Shown here: positions 23,287 to 31,065 of the stretch, in pieces
Layout: every line of letters starts with the position of its first letter
Position numbering within the stretch: the first letter of the stretch is position 1
Origin: an uncultured Muribaculaceae bacterium
GTDB taxonomy: Bacteria > Bacteroidota > Bacteroidia > Bacteroidales > Muribaculaceae
Assembly: GCA_944321865.1 (NCBI GenBank)
Contig: CALUMZ010000013.1
Location: 1 to 48,994 of the forward strand
Reading direction: 5' to 3'
Length of the DNA: 48,994 nucleotides
The notes under the pieces: generated by a model
The model's input: only the letters and a program-made list of their open reading frames with translations
Told to the model about the DNA's origin: nothing
The model's database searches: none
Made by a program: the position numbers and the translations under genes

Positions 23287-24237
23287 TCAGTCGTTGCACT
23301 TGCCGAGGTCGTTGACGGTTTCGCCCTTGTATGGCTCGATGTGCACGTTCACTATTGCGCCTTCAAACTTCCCTTTCAGCCGCTCCTCCACTGCCGATGC
23401 TATGTCGTGGGCAGCGACAACGGTGATGTCGGGTTGCACCTTGATGTGCATGTCTACAATGTAGCGGTTGCCGTTTTTGCGGGTTCGCAGGTGGTGATAG
23501 GCCATTACACCGGGCACTTGGCGTATCTCTTGTTCAATGGCATCTACTTCGTCGTCGGGCAGCGACACTTCAAGCAACTCCTGCACCGACGGCATGAGCA
23601 ACCGCCAAGCCACTATTGCGATGAACACGCTCACAGCCATTGCCGCCAGCGGGTCGAGAATGCGCCATTGCGGCGACAGGAACATTGCCCCGGCTATACC
23701 TATCAGCGCGGCCACGCTCGAAAAGGCATCGCTGCGGTGGTGCCATGCGTTGGCCACGAGTGCCATGCTTTTCACCGCGTCGCCCACGTGGGCCGTGTAG
23801 CGGTAGAGTATCTCCTTGGTGATAATGGATATTGCTGCCATGACAAGTGCGAAATATGACGGGGCTTCGATTTCTTCGCCACCGAGCGAGCGCAACACGT
23901 TCTCGCCGCTGCTCCAGAACAGCCCCACTGCAACCACCATCAGCACGACGGCTATAATCATCGTTGCAAATGTCTCAAACTTCCCGTGTCCGTAATGGTA
24001 ACGGCGGTCGATGCCGCGCGCCGTTACCCCGACAAATGCCAGTACCACGATGTCGGTGGCAAAGTCTGACACTGAATGCACGCCGTCGGCAATCATCGCT
24101 CCCGAGCGTCCCACTATGCCTGCCACTATTTTCAATGCCGACAGCACTGCATTGACCACGAGGCCTATAAGTGTGCACCGTTTTACTTCGGCGGCGCGTT
24201 CCATCAGTTCTTTCCTGTCTTTTTCTTCTTCGGTCAT
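23287..24237 (-). CDS. Cation diffusion facilitator (CDF) metal exporter
   Basis: A 316-residue membrane protein of the CDF family, exchanging Zn2+, Fe2+, Mn2+ or similar ions for protons across the inner membrane. Six membrane segments cover about 15-215. The metal site is seen in helix 2 (DGVHSVSDFATD) and helix 5 (NAWHHRSDAFSS), each with the HxxxD/DxxxD pattern. The cytoplasmic C-terminal domain (about 220-316; VMAYHHLRTRKNGNRYIVDMHIKVQPD) has the usual His-containing metal-sensing region. I use the ATG at 24237 because a -7 box lies at 24275-24268, after the alternative ATG at 24285. Single gene. Metal not assignable by eye. Confidence 0.9.
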   Translation of the reverse strand: MTEEEKDRKELMERAAEVKRCTLIGLVVNAVLSALKIVAGIVGRSGAMIADGVHSVSDFATDIVVLAFVGVTARGIDRRYHYGHGKFETFATMIIAVVLMVVAVGLFWSSGENVLRSLGGEEIEAPSYFALVMAAISIITKEILYRYTAHVGDAVKSMALVANAWHHRSDAFSSVAALIGIAGAMFLSPQWRILDPLAAMAVSVFIAIVAWRLLMPSVQELLEVSLPDDEVDAIEQEIRQVPGVMAYHHLRTRKNGNRYIVDMHIKVQPDITVVAAHDIASAVEERLKGKFEGAIVNVHIEPYKGETVNDLGKCND

Positions 24238-24267
24238 TGTTGTATGTCTCCTGTTTTTTATGCTGCG

Positions 24268-24275
24268 CAAAATTA
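24268..24275 (-). promoter_or_regulatory. -7 box of the CDF gene
   Basis: TAATTTTG on the minus strand, 30 nt before the ATG; no clear -33 TTTG. Confidence 0.4.
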
Positions 24276-24355
24276 CACATTTCATGTTACCGATTTAGTT
24301 ATTTAACAGTAATTTTGGCTTTCCTCCCAAAAACATATTCCTACCCCTCATGGTA

Positions 24356-24527
24356 GAGGGTGTATCAAAATGCGATTTTGCCATGAGTAGAGACGTGGCG
24401 TGCCGCGTCTCGATGTCTGCAACAATGTATAAAACATTTAATATCAATGATTTATTCAGCCAGACTGTAGAGACGCAAAATTTTGCGTCTCTACTGCCAC
24501 ATTGAAATGATAATTTTGATACACCTC
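24356..24527 (+). repeat. Family A repeat, complete copy
   Basis: A 172-bp unit in forward orientation: GAGGGTGTATCAAAAT at the left; the imperfect palindrome GAGACGTGGCGTGCCGCGTC (24390s); an A/T-rich middle with AACATTTAATATCAATGATT; the perfect 28-bp palindrome (GTAGAGACGCAAAA half-site, near 24471-24498); and ATTTTGATACACCTC (one C lost) at the right. AGACAGAAAGAC repeats follow to 24570. Confidence 0.85.
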
Positions 24528-24671
24528 CTTATATATTTTAGACAGAAAGACAGAAAGACATATTTTTATCCACATGGTTACAATGTGCATAAAGTGTAGT
24601 TTTGCAGCACTAAATTTCAGTGCATCATGTTAGATTGCGATGCCCCGCCGATAACACCCGAATTCTTTAAT

Positions 24672-24745
24672 ATAGGCTGCGTCTCGGCAAAGTGCAAATT
24701 AGAGCAAGCTCAATTTGCAATTGCGCTCGACTTGCACTATATTTG
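24672..24745 (+). repeat. Family P promoter-bearing repeat, single copy
   Basis: It begins ATAGGCTGCGTCTCGGCAAA, has the small inverted repeat GCAAATTagagcaagctcAATTTGC, and ends CTTGCACTATATTTG. It supplies a complete promoter: TTTG 24714-24717, 20 nt, TATATTTG 24738-24745, facing the 228-bp structured element and the BspA gene. Confidence 0.75.
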
Positions 24746-24803
24746 CAGTAGTGCAAGGGGCGGTGCTAAGAGTTGCGCCGCAATGTATGCAGGCTAATGT
24801 ATT

Positions 24804-25031
24804 AAAAAAGGTGTTATTGAGATTATCTTCCATTGTCAAATCTCGCAAATTTGAATGATGCAGCGAAGATGATTGGCAATAGCACCTACATCGGTTGCTT
24901 ATACACTGCCGTATTGACGCGGCGGGATATATAGCGCATGTCGGTGTGGGGCTATTGCTTTATTTGCTGCATGGGCAATGCGAGAGCCCGACAATGAGAT
25001 AAAGCAAGAATGCGTTCTCCACACCTTTTTT
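24804..25031. other. Paired divergent structured element with 11-bp terminal inverted repeats
   Basis: Ends are AAAAAAGGTGT (24804-24814) and its exact complement (25021-25031). Each half folds on itself. Left, read on the minus strand: AGGTGCTATTG (24887-24877) pairs with CAATAACACCT (24819-24809), inner ATCTTC/GAAGAT and CAAAT/ATTTG. Right, plus strand: GGTGTGG (24943-24949) with CCACACC (25019-25025), inner TTGCTTTAT/ATAAAGCAA (24955-24963, 24999-25007) and GGGC/GCCC. Loops are shared in order: GCTGCAT, TGCGAGA, GACAATG. Stems differ but stay paired. Each half ends in six T residues on its own strand, like a terminator. No protein is encoded. The family is not recognised. Confidence 0.6.
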
Positions 25032-25124
25032 GTGCATTGTCGGGAAACGTGTAGAGTGTCGTTTCCATAATTTCGGGTAATAATGTTAAGGATAATGTTT
25101 CACAAAAAAATTTGAGTTTGAGAT

Positions 25125-26972
25125 ATGAAAACAAGAATTTTACGTTCTGCGGCGGTTGCGGCAATGTGTGCCGCGGCTGCATTTGGCGCAACAGCGCAAG
25201 ACTTTACACACGACTTTGAGTATGAAGGCATTTATTACGACATCCTGTCGGAAACCGAGGTAGCCGTGGCAGATGCCCCGTTTGAGGCACCGTATTCCGG
25301 CGATGTGGTGATACCGTCGCAAGTGAGCCATGACGGCAGCACTTACACAGTTACCGAGATTGGCGATTATGCGTTCAGTGGCAGCGGAGTAACTTCGGTG
25401 AGTATGCCAAATACAGTCAAGACAATAGATAAATATGCTTTTTATTTGTGTTATGGACTGACAAATGTCGAGATGTCGTCACAGATTGAATATATCGGGT
25501 ATATGGCATTCGGCAGCTGTGGGATAACATCTATACGGTTACCAAATACGCTTATGTCGATAGGCGAAGAAGCCTTTTCTAAAAGCCAGTTGGAGTCAAT
25601 TGAAATTCCGGCATCGGTTGAAGTTATCGGTAACATGGCATTTGCGCATACAGTAAACATGTCCGTAATTAATGTGGATGCAGGGAACAAGAAATATTGT
25701 TCCATTGACGGGGTGCTGTATGATAAAGCCGTTACTAAGTTAATTGCTTGCCCAGCTAAGAAAGCAGAGGTTGAAATTCCCGGCACGGTGATTATGATTG
25801 GTGATGCAGCATTTGCTTATTGCCAAAATCTTAAAGCAGTCGATATGCCGAAGTCTGTGGTAACGATTGGTGAGGGGGCATTCGAGGGGTGTGTTTCACT
25901 TACCAAGATGGAACTGCCTGACAATCTTAAGTATATTAATGATGCGGCTTTTTATGGTTGCTCGGGGTTGGTGTCAATCAGTTTCGGTAAGCAATTGGGG
26001 AGTATAGGGCATGAGACGTTTTGGAAATGCGGCAACTTGACGCAAGTAACCATCGATGAAGCTAATGCGTTGTTTACCGTCATCGACAACGTGGTTTATG
26101 CCAAGCATGGTACGGTGGCACCCGATGGCATGGCACTGGTATGGTGTCCCGGAGGGCTTCAGTCGGTAACGATACCCGAAGGTGTAGTTATTATTTCAGA
26201 AGATGCTTTTAGTTACTGCGAGAAACTGGCAGAGGTAACTTTGCCAAATACTTTGCAGGAAATTAACGATTATGCTTTTTATTCATGCTATTCATTGACC
26301 GAAATCGCTATTCCTGAATCTGTTAATCATTTCGGTGAAGGCGTATTTGAAGATTGCGTAGAATTGCAGAAAGTTACTTTCGCAGAAAACATAAAGTGTA
26401 AGGAGATCCCTGAATTTATGTTTAATTATTGTGAAAGTCTTGAAACAATTATAGTGCCTGATTGCTGCACTGCGGTCGGTGAAGGGGCATTCGGAATGTG
26501 TGAGAGCCTTACTTCTGTTACAATTGGCAAATCGGTGAATTTTGTTGGTATTCAAGCATTTTCTAATTGCTTGGCTTTAAGAAGTGTGTATTGCCGTCCC
26601 ACTGTGCCGCCAAATGTTGATTGGGGCAATTATGTGTTCGATAACGCGGTGTTTGACCAGACCACGCTCTACGTCCCCAATGGAAGCAAGGTCTACTATG
26701 AGGCTGCTGCGGAATGGAAAAAATTCACCAACATCGTGGAGACAGATTTTGCAGGAGTTGAGGATGCTGTTACAGATGGCAAGGGTGTCAAGGTGTGGGC
26801 TGCCGACGGCACAATCGCTGTTGGTGGCGTTGCCGACGGCACCGTGGTCGAGGTGTATGGCATAGGCGGCGGTTGTGTTTACCGCGGCACTGCAGGCACC
26901 ATTAGCGGCTTGCCAGCAGGCATATACGTGGTGCGTGCCGCCGGTCAAGTCACAAAAGTGATGCTGAAATGA
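25125..26972 (+). CDS. BspA-type leucine-rich repeat surface protein
   Basis: A 615-residue secreted protein. Residues 1-24 are a signal peptide (AAAFGATAQ). From about 55 to 500 there are about 15 LRR_5/BspA repeats of 22-24 residues (ITSIRLPNTLMSIGEEAFSKS, LTSVTIGKSVNFVGIQAF), with short non-repeat breaks at about 185-210 and 308-330. The C-terminal 75 residues (GVKVWAADGTIAVGGVADG..VEVYGIGGG..GLPAGIYVVRAAG..KVMLK) resemble the beta-sandwich tail of type IX secretion cargo or related Bacteroidetes sorting domains. BspA proteins bind host matrix or other bacteria. The leader is at least 90 nt after the structured element. Ligand and export route are inference. Confidence 0.88.
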   Translation: MKTRILRSAAVAAMCAAAAFGATAQDFTHDFEYEGIYYDILSETEVAVADAPFEAPYSGDVVIPSQVSHDGSTYTVTEIGDYAFSGSGVTSVSMPNTVKTIDKYAFYLCYGLTNVEMSSQIEYIGYMAFGSCGITSIRLPNTLMSIGEEAFSKSQLESIEIPASVEVIGNMAFAHTVNMSVINVDAGNKKYCSIDGVLYDKAVTKLIACPAKKAEVEIPGTVIMIGDAAFAYCQNLKAVDMPKSVVTIGEGAFEGCVSLTKMELPDNLKYINDAAFYGCSGLVSISFGKQLGSIGHETFWKCGNLTQVTIDEANALFTVIDNVVYAKHGTVAPDGMALVWCPGGLQSVTIPEGVVIISEDAFSYCEKLAEVTLPNTLQEINDYAFYSCYSLTEIAIPESVNHFGEGVFEDCVELQKVTFAENIKCKEIPEFMFNYCESLETIIVPDCCTAVGEGAFGMCESLTSVTIGKSVNFVGIQAFSNCLALRSVYCRPTVPPNVDWGNYVFDNAVFDQTTLYVPNGSKVYYEAAAEWKKFTNIVETDFAGVEDAVTDGKGVKVWAADGTIAVGGVADGTVVEVYGIGGGCVYRGTAGTISGLPAGIYVVRAAGQVTKVMLK

Positions 26973-27029
26973 TGGACAACGAGTTTATTATGATAATAGT
27001 CTGAGAATAACACGAATCGAAAAAGAAAG

Positions 27030-27075
27030 CGGAAAGGGCCGGCTCGCAATCGAGCAACCCTTTCCGTTTGTTTTT
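27030..27075 (+). terminator. BspA gene terminator
   Basis: CGGAAAGGG (27030-27038) pairs with CCCTTTCCG (27058-27066), with inner GCTCG/CGAGC, followed by TTTGTTTTT. Confidence 0.8.
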
Positions 27076-27078
27076 GTA

Positions 27079-27251
27079 GAGGGTGTATCAAAATGCGATT
27101 TTGCCATGAGTAGAGACGTGGCGTGCCGCGTCTCGATGTTCGCAACAACATATAAAACATTCAATATCAATAGTTTATCCAACCAGATTGTAGAGACGCA
27201 AAATTTTGCGTCTCTACTGCCACATTGAAATGATAATTTTAATACACCCTC
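27079..27251 (+). repeat. Family A repeat, complete copy
   Basis: A 173-bp forward unit nearly identical to 24356-24527; right end ATTTTAATACACCCTC (one change). The palindrome with half-site GTAGAGACGCAAAA is perfect. After it comes GACATATCATGGCG, a flank also seen at 13448 and, with changes, at 13664. Confidence 0.85.
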
Positions 27252-27287
27252 CGACATATCATGGCGATGCTGTCGCCGGGGGGGCAC

Positions 27288-27845
27288 TTACAGCGGCAAT
27301 TGCAGGCCGTGGTGGAGCTTCTCGATGGTTGCCGCATCAACCAACTCGCGGGCTATGGCTATGGCAAATTCCAGCGACAGCCCGGCACCTTTGCCTGTTA
27401 TCAGGTTGCCGTCTTGGCACACGCCCGAGCGGGTCAGGTTGTAGCCGTCGGCCATTTCTGCCTCCACGCTGCTGTGGCATGTGATATTCTTGCCCGTGGC
27501 TATGCCGTATCGTTTCAGCACCGTCGGGCCACCGCATATTGCGGCGAGCAGCTTGCCGCTTTCATAATAATACCGGGCCAACTCCCCGACAACGGGAGAA
27601 TTGCCAAGGTTTACGTATCCCGGGTAGCCGCCCGGCAGCACAAGCGCGTCGCCATCGCGCAATGCCGAGCCGTCGCCCATGAACATGTCGGCCTCGACGG
27701 TCACTTTGTGCGACGATTTAACTGTGGTGCATTCACCGATGGCGACGGTGAACACTTCCACTCCGCACCGGTGTAATATGTCGACCGGCGTTAGTGCCTC
27801 GATAGTTTCAAACCCGTCGGCAAGCAGTACATATACTTTTTTCAT
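27288..27845 (-). CDS. DJ-1/PfpI-family protein (YajL/ThiJ-like)
   Basis: A 185-residue cytoplasmic protein of the DJ-1 superfamily. Key residues are visible: the Glu in LLADGFETIEAL (about 13), the reactive Cys at the nucleophile elbow in AAICGGPTVLK (about 104), and the downstream His of the DJ-1 site in ITCHSSVEAEM. Members are glyoxalase-III-like, deglycase-debated or chaperone-like stress proteins; older annotations call them thiazole biosynthesis ThiJ. It lies 9 nt after the YeiH-type transporter gene and shares its promoter, suggesting a shared stress or sulfur-related setting, though this is only inference. Confidence 0.88.
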   Translation of the reverse strand: MKKVYVLLADGFETIEALTPVDILHRCGVEVFTVAIGECTTVKSSHKVTVEADMFMGDGSALRDGDALVLPGGYPGYVNLGNSPVVGELARYYYESGKLLAAICGGPTVLKRYGIATGKNITCHSSVEAEMADGYNLTRSGVCQDGNLITGKGAGLSLEFAIAIARELVDAATIEKLHHGLQLPL

Positions 27846-27854
27846 GTCTTTATC

Positions 27855-28943
27855 TTAGAATAAAGGGGTTAAATACTTGGTAAGCAGGTAGCCTCCGCCC
27901 ACGAGCCACACATACAGCAATCCCGCCAAGTAGAACGGCTTGGCTCCGGCTTGCTTGAACTTGTCGATGCTGGTGTCGGTGCCGAGTGCCGTCATGGCCA
28001 TTGTGAGCATGAATGTGTCGATGTATTCGATGGCTCCGTTGAGCGGAATTTCTTTCACGCTGTCAACTCCACACAGGTATTGTAGCAATGAATTGACGCA
28101 AATGATGCCAAGGAATCCGAATGCAAACCACGGAATGGTGATTTTGCGCTTGCTCCCGGCGCCGGCAGTCGCATTTACTCCGGCTGTGTCGCGGCGGGTG
28201 CGAGCCAACACAAGCCCCATGATGATAAGCACCGGGGCGAGCATCATCACGCGAATCATCTTGGTGATGGTGGCTGTGCCTGCAATGCCGAGCGTGTCGG
28301 TCGGGTCCATTGCGTTGCCTGCACCGGCCACGTGGGCTACCTCGTGCAGCGTGCTGCCGGTGTATATGGCCACCTGTTGGTCGGTGAGACTGTCGAGCAG
28401 CCCGGCACGGTACATGATGGGGTACAGGAACATGGATATGGTTCCGAATATCACCACGGTCGACACGGCTATTGCCGTCTTGTGCCCTTCGCACTTTACC
28501 ACCGGTTCGGCTCCGAGCACGGCGGCCGCGCCGCAAATCGCGCTGCCTGTCGATGTCATTATCGCGGTGTCGTTGTCTAATTTAAGCAATTTGCCAAGGC
28601 CGTAGCCGAGGAATATAGTACCTGCCACAATGATTGCATCGATGGTGATAGCCGGCAACCCCACAGCTGCTACTTCGTTGAGTGTCAGGCGGAAGCCGTA
28701 AAGCACTATGCCGGCGCGCAATATCTGCTTGGTGCAAAACTTAATTCCCGGCACCCATGTTTCGGGCAGGCGGTTGCGCAGGCTGTTGGCATAGAGCATA
28801 CCAAGGATTATACCCACGATGAGCGGACTGAGTGAGAGACTTTTCACGAAAGGCACTTCTGCGATGTAGAATGCTGCAAAAGAGAACAGTGCTATGAGCA
28901 GAATGCCATGAAGGGTGTTACCCCGTGTACCTTTTTCAAACAT
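27855..28943 (-). CDS. YeiH-family putative sulfate exporter
   Basis: A 362-residue inner-membrane protein of the YeiH/UPF0324 (PSE) family. About ten membrane segments are seen. Family-typical segments are LSPLIVGIILGMLYANSLRNRLP (N-terminal), FCTKQILRAGIVLYGFRLTLNEV, DTAIMTSTGSAICGAAAVLGAEPV and STLHEVAHVAGAGNAM. A C-terminal helix pair ends in GGGYLLTKYLTPLF. Some relatives carry sulfate or sulfonate products, but many are uncharacterised. First gene of a two-gene unit with DJ-1. Its promoter comes from the first of the reverse-oriented family P repeats. Confidence 0.85.
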   Translation of the reverse strand: MFEKGTRGNTLHGILLIALFSFAAFYIAEVPFVKSLSLSPLIVGIILGMLYANSLRNRLPETWVPGIKFCTKQILRAGIVLYGFRLTLNEVAAVGLPAITIDAIIVAGTIFLGYGLGKLLKLDNDTAIMTSTGSAICGAAAVLGAEPVVKCEGHKTAIAVSTVVIFGTISMFLYPIMYRAGLLDSLTDQQVAIYTGSTLHEVAHVAGAGNAMDPTDTLGIAGTATITKMIRVMMLAPVLIIMGLVLARTRRDTAGVNATAGAGSKRKITIPWFAFGFLGIICVNSLLQYLCGVDSVKEIPLNGAIEYIDTFMLTMAMTALGTDTSIDKFKQAGAKPFYLAGLLYVWLVGGGYLLTKYLTPLF

Positions 28944-28966
28944 ATCTTAAAATCAATTTCAGCCTG

Positions 28967-28997
28967 CAAAGATAGTGCAAGGTGAGAGTAAAACAAA
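28967..28997 (-). promoter_or_regulatory. yeiH-DJ-1 promoter, part of a family P repeat
   Basis: On the minus strand TTTG (28997-28994), 19 nt, TATCTTTG (28974-28967); the ATG follows 24 nt later. Confidence 0.75.
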
Positions 28998-29210
28998 ATG
29001 GAGCTTGCTCCAATTTTGTTTTACCGAACCGCCGCCTGTCTTATGCAAAGATAGTGCAAGGTGAGCGCAGGACAAAACAAACTTGTTTGTTTTTCGTGCC
29101 GAGCCGCCGCCTATTTTATCAAAAGATAGTGCAAGGTGAGCGCAGGACAAAACAAACTTGTTTGTTTTTCATGCCGAGCCGCCGCCTATTTTATCAAAAG
29201 ATAGTGCAAA
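28967..29210 (-). repeat. Three tandem family P promoter repeats plus a fragment
   Basis: Units at about 28967-29045, 29046-29120 and 29121-29199 and a stub to 29210, all reading toward yeiH. Each reads, on the minus strand, GCGGCTCGGC, then a small inverted repeat (AAACAAGTTTGTTT type), then CACCTTGCACTATCTTTG. Units 1 and 2 have complete promoters (unit 2: CAAAGATA 29046-29053, CAAA 29073-29076 on the plus strand). Unit 3 has an extra base in the -7 box. Confidence 0.8.
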
Positions 29211-29217
29211 TTATGTA

Positions 29218-29443
29218 GGGGGTGTATCAAAATTGTTATTTCAATGTGGCAGTAGAGGGTGTATCAAAATGCGATTTTGCCATGAGTAGAGACGTGACGT
29301 GCCGCGTCTCGATGTCTGCGATAATACATAAAACATTCAATATCAATGATTTATTCAACCAGACTGTAGAGGATGTATCAAAATTATGAAAGATGCTAAA
29401 AAGGGCAGCTCCGCAGCCCCTTTCCCCATTTTGATGCACCCTC
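29218..29443 (+). repeat. Composite family A/B repeat
   Basis: A truncated reverse unit (from GGGTGTATCAAAATTGTTATTTC at 29220) abuts a forward unit starting at 29255. The forward unit runs to GTAGAGGATGTATCAAAATT (near 29366) and then continues into the family B core AAAAGGGCAGCTCCGCAGCC (29398-29417) and an end ATTTTGATGCACCCTC (29428-29443). It shows that the 16-bp ends have recombined with different cores. Confidence 0.7.
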
Positions 29444-29463
29444 TACGGCGGACGGCCGGATAT

Positions 29464-29504
29464 AAAAAAGGCCGGCCTTGTGCTTGCTTGTGCATGGGCC
29501 GGCC
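29464..29504 (-). terminator. pst-phoU operon terminator
   Basis: GGCCGGCC (29504-29497, minus strand) pairs with GGCCGGCC (29477-29470), followed by six T residues. It lies 28 nt after the phoU stop. Confidence 0.8.
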
Positions 29505-29532
29505 CGGTATCATTGAATTATGGAAGGGGGTG

Positions 29533-30246
29533 CTACTTGTGGTCGTGCTCGGTTGCTTCGCGCTGCTCGCAGGTCTCGATTTTGTTCTTGCGGTGCTTGA
29601 GCACTTCGGCATCGACGTAGAATACGGTTTCTTCCGACAGGTTGTTGATGTGGTCGCCCGCGCGTTCGAGTTTGCGGAACACGCCTGCCACCTCAAGGCA
29701 CAGTTTTATGCTGTCGGGGTGTTGGCGGGCATATTCGGCAAGAATGTCTATTGCGTTGCGGTTGAGCACATCGAGCGCGTCGTCGTCTTCAAATACCGAC
29801 TTGGCCATGCCTATGTCTTGGCGTTGCAGTGCGTCGTAGGTGGTGCGCAACATTTTCAGCACGGCATCGAAAGTTTCTTGCAGCTTCAGCTGTGTGAAAA
29901 GCTGCTTTTGCTCCTCCTTTAGCTCGGTACGGACCACGAGGCGGGCGATGCTGTCGGCGTAGTCGCCTATGCGCTCGAGGTTGTTGTTGATTTTCAGCAT
30001 TGCCAGCGCAAATCGCAGGTCTACAGCCACCGGGTTGTACAGGGCAATGAAGTCTTCTATGTCGCTGTCGATTTTCAACTCGAATGCGTTTACGCGGCGT
30101 TCGCGCGCCACCACCTTGTCGACCAATGCGTAGTCGACATTCATGACGGCCTTGCAGGCATCGCTCAATTGCTGGTAGACGAGTTTCCACATGTCGTTCA
30201 CCTCGTCTTTTATGGCTTGAAGTTCGTTTTCTACAAATTTTACCAT
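29533..30246 (-). CDS. phoU: Phosphate transport regulator PhoU
   Basis: A 237-residue cytoplasmic all-helical protein that links Pst transporter activity to phosphate signalling and prevents toxic phosphate uptake. It has two PhoU helical repeats with the metal-binding type signatures: ALVDKVVARERRVNAFELKIDSDIEDFIAL (about 42-72), NNNLERIGDYADSIARLV, and RKLERAGDHINNLSEETVFYVDAEVLKH (about 188-215). The C-terminal extension (KNKIETCEQREATEHDHK) is charged. Last gene of pstS-pstC-pstA-pstB-phoU, 52 nt after pstB. Confidence 0.93.
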   Translation of the reverse strand: MVKFVENELQAIKDEVNDMWKLVYQQLSDACKAVMNVDYALVDKVVARERRVNAFELKIDSDIEDFIALYNPVAVDLRFALAMLKINNNLERIGDYADSIARLVVRTELKEEQKQLFTQLKLQETFDAVLKMLRTTYDALQRQDIGMAKSVFEDDDALDVLNRNAIDILAEYARQHPDSIKLCLEVAGVFRKLERAGDHINNLSEETVFYVDAEVLKHRKNKIETCEQREATEHDHK

Positions 30247-30298
30247 GTTGTTATAAGGTATTGGTTATATTCAAGTAATTGTGCATTTGCAAGGAGGG

Positions 30299-31051
30299 TT
30301 AGCCGAAGCGCCCGGTGATGTAGTTCTGTGTGGCTTCTTTTGCCGGGTGGGTGAATATCTTTTTTGTATCGTCATATTCCACCATTTCGCCAAGGTAGAA
30401 GAAAGCCGTCTTGTTGCTCACGCGTGCAGCCTGCTGCATGCTGTGGGTGACGATGATAACGGTAGTCTGCTCGCTCAGTTCGCAAATCAGTTCCTCGATT
30501 TTTGCCGTCGAAATGGGGTCGAGAGCCGAAGCAGGTTCGTCCATAAGCAGCACCGAAGGCTCAACAGCCATTGCCCGGGCAATGCACAAGCGTTGTTGCT
30601 GTCCGCCCGACAGTGCGTAGGCCGATTCCTTTAGTTTGTCTTTCACTTCGTTCCACAGTGCGGCTCCACGCAAGGCCGTTTCCACGCGTTCGGCAATGAA
30701 CTCCTTGTCCTTGATGCCGTTGACGCGCAAGCCGTATGCCACATTTTCAAAGATGCTTTTGGGGAACGGGTTGGGGCGTTGGAACACCATGCCCACGTTT
30801 TTGCGCAATTTGTCAATATCAATCGACTTGTCATATATGTTCTGTCCGTCGATAAGTATTTCTCCCGTAAGGTGGGAGCCGGGAATAAGGTCGTTCATGC
30901 GATTGAACAGGCGCAGGAAAGTGGATTTTCCGCACCCCGACGGGCCGATGAATGCCACGACTTGATTGTTGGGAATGGTGATGTTGATGCCTTTGAGGGC
31001 ATGAAAATCGCCGTAATAGAAGTCAACGTTTTTCGCTACGATTTTGTCCAT
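30299..31051 (-). CDS. pstB: Phosphate ABC transporter ATP-binding protein PstB
   Basis: A 250-residue ATPase that powers high-affinity phosphate import through PstCA. Walker A is [12 protein letters not shown] (about 36-47), the Q-loop [11 protein letters not shown] (typical of PstB), the signature [14 protein letters not shown] (about 147-160), Walker [14 protein letters not shown] and the H-loop [10 protein letters not shown]. Length matches the family. Fourth gene of the pst operon, 14 nt after pstA. Confidence 0.96.
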   Translation of the reverse strand: MDKIVAKNVDFYYGDFHALKGINITIPNNQVVAFIGPSGCGKSTFLRLFNRMNDLIPGSHLTGEILIDGQNIYDKSIDIDKLRKNVGMVFQRPNPFPKSIFENVAYGLRVNGIKDKEFIAERVETALRGAALWNEVKDKLKESAYALSGGQQQRLCIARAMAVEPSVLLMDEPASALDPISTAKIEELICELSEQTTVIIVTHSMQQAARVSNKTAFFYLGEMVEYDDTKKIFTHPAKEATQNYITGRFG

Positions 31052-31065
31052 ATATAATTACAGTC

